Source: Streptomyces sp. YIM 130001 (GTDB lineage Bacteria > Actinomycetota > Actinomycetes > Streptomycetales > Streptomycetaceae). Taken from it: DNA of 64,000 nucleotides. The stretch is from contig NZ_KZ984560.1 in the NCBI RefSeq assembly GCF_003574445.1, forward strand, positions 62,001 to 126,000, read 5' to 3'. A program made the translations under genes and the position numbers. Below the pieces are notes generated by a model that was not told the DNA's origin, searched no databases, and saw only the letters and a list, made by a program, of their open reading frames with translations. Below, one piece after another: positions 15,788-24,881 of the stretch (position 1 is the first letter of the stretch; the number at the start of each line of letters is the position of its first letter).

Positions 15788-16863
15788 CGGGCGCCGCGAA
15801 CGCTCCGACCGTCAAGTGCCTGGTGTGGGACCTGGACGACACCCTGTGGGACGGAGTGGTCCTCGAGGGCGACTCCCCCGAGCCGTTCCCCGGCGCCGTG
15901 GCCACCCTGCGGACCCTGGACCGGCGAGGCATCCTGCACGCCGCCGCCAGCCGCGGCGAGCACTCCGTCACCGGCCGGCACCTCGACGAACACGGCCTCG
16001 CCGACTGGTTCTGCGCCGTGCGGATCGGCTGGGGCGCCAAGTCGGAGTCGGTACGACGGATCGCCGAGACCCTCAACATCGGCCTCGACACCATCGCGTT
16101 CATCGACAACGACCCGGTGGAACGCGCCCAGGTCGCCGGCGAACTGCCGATGGTGCGCTGCTACCCGGCTAAAGAGGCCCACCGGCTGCCCGAGCTCACC
16201 GAGTTCACGCCCGAGCACATCACCCCCGAGGCCAGGGGGCGCCGCGACCTGTACCGGGCGGAATGGCGGCGGCAGCAGGCCGAGGAGGAGTTCCCGGCGA
16301 GCCGGCAGGCCTTCCTCGACTCCCTCGAACTGGTCATGACCCTGCTCCCTGCGACCGAGGACGACCTGGCCAGAGCCAGTGAACTGACCGTCCGCACCCA
16401 TCAGTTGAACAGCACGGGCCTCACCTACGACATCGACGAGCTCCGCCGGCTCAGCCGCTCGCCCGACCACCGGGTGCAGGTCGCCCGCCTGCGCGACCGG
16501 TTCGGCGACTACGGCATCATCGGCCTCGCACTGTCCGAACTGGACGGCAAGGACTCGGTACTGCGCCTGATGCTGATGTCCTGCCGGGTGGTGTCCCGCG
16601 GAACCGGCGGCGTACTGCTGCATCAGCTCGTCCAGGAGGCGCTGGCCGACGGCCGCCGCCCGGTCGCGCACTTCGTGCCGACCGAGGTCAACCGGAGCAT
16701 GCTGGTCACGCTGCGGTTCGCGGGCTTCCGGCCGGTCACGGACGCCTCCGGCACCGGCGGCGCGGAGCAGGAGCCCCTGGTGCTCGCCCTGGACCCGGAC
16801 GCGCAGCTCCCGGACCCGCCCGGCCACACCCGCGTCGTCACCACCACGGAGCGTCCGACGTGA
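15784..16863 (+). CDS. FkbH-like HAD protein: glyceryl-ACP formation
   Basis: 359 aa, GTG start overlapping the upstream stop (GTGA). The HAD nucleophile motif is WDLDDTLWDG (about residues 17-26), and FIDNDPVERAQV matches HAD motif III. The C-terminal half carries the FkbH mark LMSCRVVSRGTGGVLLHQL. FkbH proteins take 1,3-bisphosphoglycerate, remove phosphate and place a glyceryl unit on a discrete ACP. With the two dehydrogenases nearby this should lead to hydroxymalonyl-ACP. No O-methyltransferase for methoxymalonyl is present in the window. Confidence 0.88.
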   Translation: MTGAANAPTVKCLVWDLDDTLWDGVVLEGDSPEPFPGAVATLRTLDRRGILHAAASRGEHSVTGRHLDEHGLADWFCAVRIGWGAKSESVRRIAETLNIGLDTIAFIDNDPVERAQVAGELPMVRCYPAKEAHRLPELTEFTPEHITPEARGRRDLYRAEWRRQQAEEEFPASRQAFLDSLELVMTLLPATEDDLARASELTVRTHQLNSTGLTYDIDELRRLSRSPDHRVQVARLRDRFGDYGIIGLALSELDGKDSVLRLMLMSCRVVSRGTGGVLLHQLVQEALADGRRPVAHFVPTEVNRSMLVTLRFAGFRPVTDASGTGGAEQEPLVLALDPDAQLPDPPGHTRVVTTTERPT

Positions 16864-18896
16864 CCACCCCATCGCCCGAGCAGGCACCCCTGAGCACCGT
16901 GACCGTCGGCGCCGCACCCCACGTCCTGGCCGCGTTCCTGGAGCAGGTCGAGCGCGTCCCCGACACCACCGCCCTGATCGTCGGCGGTCAGCGGCTGACG
17001 TACCGCGAACTGGCCGACGCCTCCGCCGGGTTGGCCGGAATCCTTCAGACCCGCGGCGCCGGCCCCGGCAAGGTCGTCTGCGTACGCCTCGACCCGTGCG
17101 CCCTGGCCGTGGTCACCATGCTGGCGACCCTGCGCACCGGCGCCGCCTGGTGCGTCCTGGAACCGCAGCTGCCGCGCACCCGCCTCGAAGCCCTGTGCCG
17201 GGACACCCACTGCGTCGCCGTACTCACCGACGACGAACTGCCCGACCTCGCCTCGGACGCCGCACCGCCCCACCAACTGCGCACCGCAGACCTCGAGTTG
17301 CCGAAGCTCATCGCCCTCGGCGCCGGCGCCGGCGGACCCACCGGCGCATCGGTTCCGGGCCCCACCACGGCATACGTGATCTACACCTCCGGCTCCACCG
17401 GGACCCCCAAGGGCGTGATGGTCAGCCGCGACTCGATCGCGGTGTCCGTCGCCGACCGCTGCGCGGCCTTCGACGACGAGCCCTCGGTGTTCCTGATGGC
17501 GATGCGGCTGTCCTTCGACGGTGTCCTCATCGGCATCTTCGGAGCGCTCACCCGCGGCCACACGCTGCTTCTGCCGGACGTCCAGGAGCTGCTGCGGGTA
17601 CCGGACTTCGGGCGGCTCGCACGGGAGAACGGGGCGACCCACCTCGTCGCCGTGCCGTCCTACTACCGGGCGCTCCTCGAGGAGCGCGGCCTGCTGCCGT
17701 CCAGCCTGCGGTGCGTGATCGTCGCGGGCGAGGTGTGCACACCCGAGCTGGTCGCCACCCACCTCGACCGTCTGCCGGGCGCCCAGCTGGTCAACGAGTA
17801 CGGCCCCACCGAAGCCACCATCACCGCCACCGCACAGCCCGATCCGGACCCCACCCTCGATCACGTCCCGATCGGGCGCCCCTGGCCGAACATCCGGATC
17901 CGGGTGCTGGACGAGCGGCTGCAGCCGGCGCCGCCCGGGGCACGGGGCGATCTGTACATCGGCGGCCCGTTCGTGGCGCTCGGGTACGCGAGCCAACCGG
18001 CCCTGACCGCCGAGCGCTTCGTCGCCGACCCGTACGGGGTGGCCGGATCCCGCCTGTACCGGACCGGTGACATCGCGTCCGTCGACGAGGAGGGTGTCGT
18101 CCACTTCCACGGGCGGTCGGACGACCAGGTCAAGATCCGTGGCTCGCGCATCGAGATCGGCGAGGTCGAGACCGTGCTCGAGAGCCATCCCGGTCTCGGG
18201 CAGGCCGTCGTGGTCCACCACCTGACGGAGGGGACCGGTCAGCCGCGGCTGACCGCGTTCGTCCTGCCTGCCGCACCGGACCTGCCGGTGCCCGACGCGG
18301 CGGAGCTGCGCCGGCACTGCCGCGGCCGGCTGGTGGAGCCGGCGGTGCCGTCGGCCTTCGTGCCGGTGGACCGGATCCCGCTCAACACCAGCAGCAAGGC
18401 GGACCGTCCCGCGCTCCTGCGGCTCGCCGTGGACCGGCAGGCCGCCGCGGGCGACGCCGCACGGCCGCGGGAGACGGCGGCCGGAGTGCTGCTCGCGGTG
18501 GCCGGGATCTGGGCCCGGGTGCTGCAGCACCCGGACTCCGGTCCCGACGACAACTTCTTCGCGGTGGGCGGTAGTTCGCTGCGCATCATCACCCTGCACC
18601 AGCACCTCGAAGAGCGCTGGCCCGGAGTGCTGCGGGTCGGTGAACTGTTCGACCTGATCACCATCTCCGACCAGGCGTCGACGATCGCGGAGCGGCTGGC
18701 CGCGCCGGACGTTCGGTCGCGCACGGAGGCCGGGTCCCAGGCGGACGCCGGGCCCGGGCCCGGCGTAGGGGGGCGGTCCGCCACCCGCGCCGAGAGTGAG
18801 CGCACCACCGCCGGAGCCGTCCCGGCGGACCGCGCCGCCGCGCCCCGCGTCAGCGAGGCGATGGCCGCAGGCCCGCAGGACGTCTACGAGCTCTGA
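16860..18896 (+). CDS. stand-alone NRPS adenylation-thiolation didomain (A-PCP)
   Basis: 678 aa. The A domain spans about 20-520: core motifs AYVIYTSGSTGTPKGVM, NEYGPTEATIT, LYRTGD and the NTSSKADR end. The PCP (about 540-610) has its Ser in FFAVGGSSLRI. No condensation domain is attached. The specificity residues I read are D-G-I-V-I-A-E-I-T, which match no code I know, so the substrate is unassigned. It could load the chain start, feed the KS protein downstream, or supply an amino acid in trans to the orphan C-TE. GTG overlaps the FkbH-like stop. The C-terminal 60 residues are a low-complexity Ala/Gly/Arg linker. Confidence 0.88.
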   Translation: MTTPSPEQAPLSTVTVGAAPHVLAAFLEQVERVPDTTALIVGGQRLTYRELADASAGLAGILQTRGAGPGKVVCVRLDPCALAVVTMLATLRTGAAWCVLEPQLPRTRLEALCRDTHCVAVLTDDELPDLASDAAPPHQLRTADLELPKLIALGAGAGGPTGASVPGPTTAYVIYTSGSTGTPKGVMVSRDSIAVSVADRCAAFDDEPSVFLMAMRLSFDGVLIGIFGALTRGHTLLLPDVQELLRVPDFGRLARENGATHLVAVPSYYRALLEERGLLPSSLRCVIVAGEVCTPELVATHLDRLPGAQLVNEYGPTEATITATAQPDPDPTLDHVPIGRPWPNIRIRVLDERLQPAPPGARGDLYIGGPFVALGYASQPALTAERFVADPYGVAGSRLYRTGDIASVDEEGVVHFHGRSDDQVKIRGSRIEIGEVETVLESHPGLGQAVVVHHLTEGTGQPRLTAFVLPAAPDLPVPDAAELRRHCRGRLVEPAVPSAFVPVDRIPLNTSSKADRPALLRLAVDRQAAAGDAARPRETAAGVLLAVAGIWARVLQHPDSGPDDNFFAVGGSSLRIITLHQHLEERWPGVLRVGELFDLITISDQASTIAERLAAPDVRSRTEAGSQADAGPGPGVGGRSATRAESERTTAGAVPADRAAAPRVSEAMAAGPQDVYEL

Positions 18897-19025
18897 CCGC
18901 GCGGCTCCCGCGTCCGGGGGCCACGGCGCCGGGCACGACCGCCCCGGCGGACACATCACCGAGCACCCACACCACCCGAGCACACCGAGAACGGGGTACC
19001 TCATGCACGGAGACGGAGCGGCCAC

Positions 19026-22000
19026 ATGAGCGCAACGGGAAACACCCGGGCCTCAGCGGCCATCGCGGTGATCGGCGTAGCCACCCGGTTCCCGCAGGCG
19101 GACTCTCCGGAGGCGTTCCGCAGGAACCTGCGCGCGGGCACCGATTCCGTACGCCCGATCCCCCGCGAGCGGATCGAGTCGACCGCGCTCGACCCCGGCC
19201 AGAACTATCCCGAACTGGGGTACCTGGACCGGATCGACCTGTTCGACCACGCCTTCTTCGGACTCTCCCGGCGCGAGGCCGAACTGATCGACCCGCAGCA
19301 CCGGCTCGCGCTCCAACTGACCCAGGAAGTCCTGGAGAACGCGGGATACCCGCCGGTCCGACTGCGGGACAGCAATACGGCGGTGGTGTTCAGCTCGCCG
19401 AGCAACGGCTATCTGCCCCTGGTCCGTGAGCCCGGCACCCTCAGCATGCTCGGCAACATCCCGTGCGCGTTGCCGACCCGTATCTCGCATCTCTTCGGCT
19501 TCACCGGTCCGTCCTACGGCGTGGACACCGGCTGCAACGGTTCGCTCGTCGCCGTCCACCAGGCCTGCCGCGAACTGGCCGACGGCGAGGCCGATCACGC
19601 GGTGGTCGGCGGGGTGAGCCTGCGGCACATCGTGGCGCCCGCCGCGGCGCTCGCCGGCTTCCCCGGCATCCAGTCGCCGACCGCCAGGTCCCGGGCCTTC
19701 GACTCCCGTGCCGACGGCGCCGGGAACGGCGAGGGCGGCGGGGCGCTGCTGCTGACCACGCTGGAACGGGCCGAGGCCGAGGGCGCGTTCGTGCACGCGG
19801 TGATCCGCGGCACCGCGATGGCGCACAACGGCCGCCACGCGGCGACCATCAGCACCCCGAGCGCCCGATCGCAGGCGCAGGTGATCGCCAAGGCGTGGCA
19901 GCGCGCCGGCCTGGACATCGGTACGGCCGGCTACGTCGAGACGCACGGTTCGGGCACCCGGCTCGGCGACGCCGTCGAGGCGGAGGGCCTTGCGCTGGCC
20001 CGTCCCGGGGAGCGCCGCGGGCTGCGGGTCGGCTCGGTCAAGACCAACCTCGGGCATCTGGACCACGCGGCTGGTATCGCCGGCCTGATCAAGACGATCC
20101 TCAGCGTCCGCCACGGCGAGCTGTACCCGTCCCTGCACTTCGAGCGGGCTGCCGACGAGGTGGACCTGGAGGGCGCGCGGCTCGAGGTGGTGACCGGGCT
20201 GCGGCCGTGGCCGGCGGGGATCCGGCGGGCAGGCGTCAGCTCGTTCAGCCTCGGCGGGGTGAACGCCCACTGTGTGGTCGAGCAGGCGCCGGCCGAGCCG
20301 CCCACACCCGCCGCCCGGCCCCAGGGACCGACGGACCGGGCCGTCGCGGTGTCCGCGCGCAGCGCCGCCGACCTGCTCACCCTCTGCGAGCGCCTGTCCG
20401 TCGAACTCCGCTCCAGCAGAGCCGCGTTGAAGGACGTGGCCCGCACGCTCAACGAGGGCCGCACCCACCATCCGCACCGTACGGCCGTGGTGGCCCGCGA
20501 CACCGAGGACCTGGCGGTACGCCTCGCCGCCGCGGCCGTCTGGCGCCGCGGCGAGGACGGCCCGCGACCGGTCGGCACCGGTGGTGACCAGCTTCCGCGC
20601 CTCATCCTGCTGCTGTCCGCCGACGCCGAGTCCCCGCCGGCGCGACGGGCGACCGACCCGGCCCTGCCGTCCCGGCTCCCGATGCCGGCGGACGCCGCGG
20701 CGACCGCGCTCGCCCAGCTCACCGCGCACCATCGCCTCACGGCCGCCGGAATTCGCGCCGACGGGATGATGACCTCGGGGATCGCCCGGTACACCGTGCG
20801 CGAGCTGCGCGGGACGCTGCAGGAGGCCGACACCGAGGCCTTGCGCGCCGCCGGCAGCGGCCACGATCCGGAGGTGTCCGGCAAACCGCTGGACACCCAG
20901 GCGCTGCACGCCGCGGCCGACGCACAACTGCGGTCGGGCCCGGTGGTGTTCCTCGAGTTGGCCCGCCGCGGCGAGTTGAGCGACCGGCTGCGGGAGTACG
21001 CCGAGGGGCGCGACGGCGTCCGGGTCCTCACCCTGGGCTCGGGGCCCGACGGCGAACTCGGCGTGCTCGCCGAGCTGTACGAGCTGGGATTCCAGCCGGA
21101 CTGGAGTGCGCTGCGGGGTGCGGACGGGGCGCGGCTCGTGCCGTTGCCGGGCCATCCGTTCACCGGAGTTCCGTGCTGGGCACACCCGTTGGACGAGCCG
21201 CTGTCGTTCGACGGGCTGCTCGGCCTGGTGGCCGGTACGGACTCCGCGAAGAGTGACCGGTCCGGGCCCGGGCGGTCGGATGCTCCCGAACCTCCGCCGC
21301 CGCCCACGGCTCCGGTCGCTGCCGCGCCACCGGTCGCGGCCCCACCCGCTCCGGTCACCGTTCCGGCCCCGGAGCCCGTCGCCGCACCGGAGCCCGTCGC
21401 CGCACCGGACCAGCCCCGTGAGGCCGTACAGCCCTGGCTCGGCCGCACCCTCGCCGATCTGCTGCACGCGGACGAAGTGACTCCCGAAGCGGACTACTTC
21501 TCCATCGGCGGGAACTCCGTGATCGCGATGCAGCTGATCGAGCGCGTCCACGAGCAGTACGGCGTCCGCCTGAAGATGATCGACATCTACGACCATCCGC
21601 GCGTCGGCTCACTGGCCGACTCCATCGGCGACCGGCTGCCCGAGCCCACGGCCCCCGCAATCGCGCCCTCGCCCGTACCCGCGCCCGTACGCGAGGAGCC
21701 GGCCCCCGAGGACGCCGAGAGCACCCTGCCGCCCATCACCACCGGCGGCGAGTTGATGCTGTCGTACGGGCAGGAACGGATGTGGTTCCACCACCAGCTC
21801 GACCCGACCACCACGCTCTACAACCTGCCCGCCGCCTCCCGGCACCGGGGCCCCCTCGACGTCGGCACGCTCCGCCTCGCCTGGGAGGACCTCGCCCAGC
21901 GGCACTCGACGCTGCGCTCCAACTTCGTCGAGGTGGACGGCAGGCCGGAGCTGGTGCTCCGGCCGCAGCTCGGCGACTTCCTCACCTACGAGGACGTCTC

Positions 22001-23882
22001 CGCCGAGCCGGACCCGGAGGCCGCCGCTCGGGCCCTGGTGAAGTCCGCCACCTCCTACGTCTTCGACGTCGCCGAGGACTCGCTGGTACGGGCCACCGTG
22101 GTGCGGGTGGCCGAGGAGGAGTACATCTTCGGCTGGTGCATGCACCACGCGGTCAACGACGGCTGGGCCCCGCAGATCCAGATGAAGGAACTGCTCGAGT
22201 ACTACCTGGCCAGAACCGAGGGCCGCAGCCCCGACCTCCCGCCGCTCCCGGTGCAGTACTCCGACTACGCCCGCTGGCAGCGGGAGTTGATGGCCGGAAA
22301 CGGACTGGACCACGAACTCGCCTACTGGCGCCGCACGTTGGCCGAACCTCCGGTCCTCACGCTGCCCACCGACCGCCCCCGTCCCGCCCGGATGGACTTC
22401 GCCGGCGCGGCCCACGGCTTCGTGATCCCCGCCGATCTCACTCGCCGGCTGCGGGAGTTGGGCAGCGAGGAGACCTCGACCCTCTTCATGGTGCTGCTGA
22501 CCGGCCTGAGCACGGTGCTCGCACGCTGGTCCGGCCAGCAGGACATCGTCGTCGGCACGCCCACGATCGGGCGCAGCAGGCCCGAACTCTGGGGACTGCT
22601 GGGCTTCTTCAACAACACGGTCGCGCTCCGCTCCGACCTCACCGGCCGGCCGTCGTTCCGGGAACTGCTGCGCCAGGTGCGGGCGACGGTGCTCGGCGCC
22701 CTCGACCACCAGGAGATCCCGTTCGACACCGTCGTGCGCGAGGTGGCTCCGGACCGCGATCCCGGCCGCAACCCGGTCTTCGACGTGATGTACGTCCACC
22801 AGACGCTGCCGCCGGACTTCGCCTTCGGCGAGAACCTGTTCGGACCGCAGAGCGACGAGGAGACCGGGCCGTACTTCCCCGGACTCCCGCCCGGCACCGC
22901 CAAGTTCGACCTCTCCATCGTGGTCGGCGAGCGCGCGAACGACGACGAGCTCGACGTGGTCCTCGAGTACGCCACCCAGCTCTTCGACTCCAGCACGGTC
23001 GCCGCGCTCTGCGACGACCTGGTCGGACTCCTGCGCGCGGTCGTCGCGGACCGTGCGGGACCGGACCGCCCCTGCCTGGAGCTGTCCGCCGGACCTCCCG
23101 CGCAGGCACGGCCGGGACGTCCGGACGGGACGGTCGGCGGGCTCGCCCTGCCGGCGCGCTCCGGCGGCTCACCGTCCGATCTCGCCTACTGGCGTACGGC
23201 GTTGGCCGGCCTGGACGCCTTCGTACTGCCGGCCGACCGGGCACGCCCGGTCGGCGGGGACGGCGCCACCGGCCGCCACACGTTCCGGCTCCCGGCCCCG
23301 CTCGCCCACAGCCTGGCCCGTCCTGGCGGCCACGGCGTACGCCACGGGGTCACGGCCGCGATCGCCGCGCTCCTGGCCCGCCGCGCCGAGTCCGACGAGG
23401 TGGTTATCGGGTGGACGGGGGCCGGTGGCGCCGGCCTGCCGCTGCGCCTCGGCCTGCGCGAGGAGCGGGACTTCGCCGGTCTGGTCGCACGGGTGGCACG
23501 GACCGTCGAGGAGGCGGAACGCCACGGCACGCCGACCGCGGACGAGCTCGCGGACGCGGCCGGCCTGCGCGCGGAACCGGGCCGCCACCCGCTGTTCGAC
23601 ATCGTCTGCACGCACCTGCGCGTCCCGGCGGGCACCCGCGCCGACGACCTGCCCGTCCCGTCGGGACCGACCGACGCAAGCACCCCCGACCTGCGGTGGA
23701 CGGTCCTGGAGGGCCCGGCCCCGGACGAGGTGCTGCTGCTCGTCGACCACCGCGAGGACCTGTTCGAGACCGCGACCGTACGACTGCTCGCGGAGGAACT
23801 GATCAGCGTCCTGCGCGCCGGACTCGGCACCCCCACCGCACCCCTGCCCACCCTGCGGCACGCCGCCGCGCTCGCCGGCTGA
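19026..23882 (+). CDS. hybrid PKS-NRPS: KS-(AT remnant)-carrier-C-(half C)
   Basis: 1618 aa. KS, residues about 13-418: nucleophile in VDTGCNGSL (unusual CNG instead of CSS), His in ETHGSGTRLGD and NLGHLDHAAG, so it looks active. Residues about 435-720 keep the KS-AT linker and the post-AT linker (LPGHPFTGVPCW), but the AT core is reduced; where GHSxGE should be the sequence reads MTSGIARYT, so no working AT is present. A carrier domain follows (about 800-870, FSIGGNSVIAM). C, about 911-1340, has CMHHAVNDGW intact. Residues 1380-1600 are a second, C-terminal-half C domain (LAYWRTAL, HPLFDIVCTHL) without HHxxxDG. The extender is probably the ACP-bound hydroxymalonyl unit. Confidence 0.88.
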   Translation: MSATGNTRASAAIAVIGVATRFPQADSPEAFRRNLRAGTDSVRPIPRERIESTALDPGQNYPELGYLDRIDLFDHAFFGLSRREAELIDPQHRLALQLTQEVLENAGYPPVRLRDSNTAVVFSSPSNGYLPLVREPGTLSMLGNIPCALPTRISHLFGFTGPSYGVDTGCNGSLVAVHQACRELADGEADHAVVGGVSLRHIVAPAAALAGFPGIQSPTARSRAFDSRADGAGNGEGGGALLLTTLERAEAEGAFVHAVIRGTAMAHNGRHAATISTPSARSQAQVIAKAWQRAGLDIGTAGYVETHGSGTRLGDAVEAEGLALARPGERRGLRVGSVKTNLGHLDHAAGIAGLIKTILSVRHGELYPSLHFERAADEVDLEGARLEVVTGLRPWPAGIRRAGVSSFSLGGVNAHCVVEQAPAEPPTPAARPQGPTDRAVAVSARSAADLLTLCERLSVELRSSRAALKDVARTLNEGRTHHPHRTAVVARDTEDLAVRLAAAAVWRRGEDGPRPVGTGGDQLPRLILLLSADAESPPARRATDPALPSRLPMPADAAATALAQLTAHHRLTAAGIRADGMMTSGIARYTVRELRGTLQEADTEALRAAGSGHDPEVSGKPLDTQALHAAADAQLRSGPVVFLELARRGELSDRLREYAEGRDGVRVLTLGSGPDGELGVLAELYELGFQPDWSALRGADGARLVPLPGHPFTGVPCWAHPLDEPLSFDGLLGLVAGTDSAKSDRSGPGRSDAPEPPPPPTAPVAAAPPVAAPPAPVTVPAPEPVAAPEPVAAPDQPREAVQPWLGRTLADLLHADEVTPEADYFSIGGNSVIAMQLIERVHEQYGVRLKMIDIYDHPRVGSLADSIGDRLPEPTAPAIAPSPVPAPVREEPAPEDAESTLPPITTGGELMLSYGQERMWFHHQLDPTTTLYNLPAASRHRGPLDVGTLRLAWEDLAQRHSTLRSNFVEVDGRPELVLRPQLGDFLTYEDVSAEPDPEAAARALVKSATSYVFDVAEDSLVRATVVRVAEEEYIFGWCMHHAVNDGWAPQIQMKELLEYYLARTEGRSPDLPPLPVQYSDYARWQRELMAGNGLDHELAYWRRTLAEPPVLTLPTDRPRPARMDFAGAAHGFVIPADLTRRLRELGSEETSTLFMVLLTGLSTVLARWSGQQDIVVGTPTIGRSRPELWGLLGFFNNTVALRSDLTGRPSFRELLRQVRATVLGALDHQEIPFDTVVREVAPDRDPGRNPVFDVMYVHQTLPPDFAFGENLFGPQSDEETGPYFPGLPPGTAKFDLSIVVGERANDDELDVVLEYATQLFDSSTVAALCDDLVGLLRAVVADRAGPDRPCLELSAGPPAQARPGRPDGTVGGLALPARSGGSPSDLAYWRTALAGLDAFVLPADRARPVGGDGATGRHTFRLPAPLAHSLARPGGHGVRHGVTAAIAALLARRAESDEVVIGWTGAGGAGLPLRLGLREERDFAGLVARVARTVEEAERHGTPTADELADAAGLRAEPGRHPLFDIVCTHLRVPAGTRADDLPVPSGPTDASTPDLRWTVLEGPAPDEVLLLVDHREDLFETATVRLLAEELISVLRAGLGTPTAPLPTLRHAAALAG

Positions 23883-23915
23883 CCGCCGGACGACGGAACC
23901 GAAGGAGCTGCAACC

Positions 23916-24881
23916 GTGGGCAACCACAAGGACATCGACCGGGCTTCGACGGCCGCCGTGCCGGTGGGCGTGGTCGGCGCCGGAGTCATGGGCGTCGGCG
24001 TGGCCCAGTGCTTCGCCGACGCCGGACACCCGGTGGTGGTCGTGGATCCCCGTCCGCAGGCGCTGGAGGCCGGACCGGCCCGGCTGCGGGACGGCATCCG
24101 CACCGCTCGGCTGCTGCGCCCGAAGAACGCGCCCGCCGGCCCCGGAACCGGCATCGACGCACTGCCCGGAACACCGGAACGGGTGCGCTGGTCAGCCGAG
24201 TTGAGTGCGCTCGGCGACGCTCTCCTCGTCGTGGAGTGCGCCCGCGAGGACGAGCCGCTGAAGAAGGAGATCCTCGGCGAGCTCGACCGGGTGTGCCCGG
24301 CCGAGGCCGTGTTCGCCTCCAACACCTCGTGCATCCCGATCGCCGTGCTCGGCTCGTACACCGGCCGCCCGGACCGCGTGATCGGGACGCACTTCATGAA
24401 CCCGGCGCCGCTGAAGCACTCGGTGGAGGTCGTCCGCGCCCCCACCACGAGCGAACGGACCCTCCGGCTCACCGAGGGCTTCCTGGCCGAGATCGGCAAG
24501 CAGGCCATCGTCGTCGGCGACGCTCCCGGCTTCGTCACCAACCGCGTCCTGATGCTGACCCTCAACGAGGCGGCCGCGGTGTACGGCGAGGGAACCGCGG
24601 ACGCGGAGACCGTCGACCGCATCTTCCAGGACTGCTTCGGGCACCCCATGGGCCCGCTGCGCACCGCCGACCTGATCGGACTCGACACGATCGCGGACTC
24701 CCTCGAGGTGCTCCGGCAGCACACCGGCGAGGAGCGCTTCCGGCCCTGCCCCGAACTCGCCCGCCTGGTCGCCGAAGGCCGGCTCGGCCGCAAGTCGGGC
24801 AGCGGCTTCCACCAGTACGCGCAGCTCACGCAGCACACCCAGCAGAACCAGACCGCACGGGGAGGAGTCAGCCGTGGCTGA
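23916..24881 (+). CDS. 3-hydroxyacyl-CoA dehydrogenase-family enzyme (extender-unit pathway)
   Basis: 321 aa, GTG after GAAGGAG. The NAD-binding motif is VVGAGVMGVGVAQCFADAG near residue 20. FASNTSCIPI, IGTHFMNPAPLKHSVEVV and GFVTNRVLM follow as in 3-hydroxybutyryl-CoA dehydrogenases; His of THFMNP is the catalytic residue. In FkbK/ZmaG-type roles it oxidises the primary alcohol of glyceryl-ACP to the aldehyde before the acyl-CoA dehydrogenase completes hydroxymalonyl-ACP. Its last codons overlap the next NRPS gene by eight bases. Confidence 0.88.
   Translation: MGNHKDIDRASTAAVPVGVVGAGVMGVGVAQCFADAGHPVVVVDPRPQALEAGPARLRDGIRTARLLRPKNAPAGPGTGIDALPGTPERVRWSAELSALGDALLVVECAREDEPLKKEILGELDRVCPAEAVFASNTSCIPIAVLGSYTGRPDRVIGTHFMNPAPLKHSVEVVRAPTTSERTLRLTEGFLAEIGKQAIVVGDAPGFVTNRVLMLTLNEAAAVYGEGTADAETVDRIFQDCFGHPMGPLRTADLIGLDTIADSLEVLRQHTGEERFRPCPELARLVAEGRLGRKSGSGFHQYAQLTQHTQQNQTARGGVSRG

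Noticed and set aside
13214..16863. Tetronate biosynthesis as the main role of KASIII, FkbH and ACP
   Set aside because: Tetronate sets also need an acyltransferase and an eliminating hydrolase, which are absent, whereas the two dehydrogenases present point to hydroxymalonyl-ACP. It is left only as an alternative.
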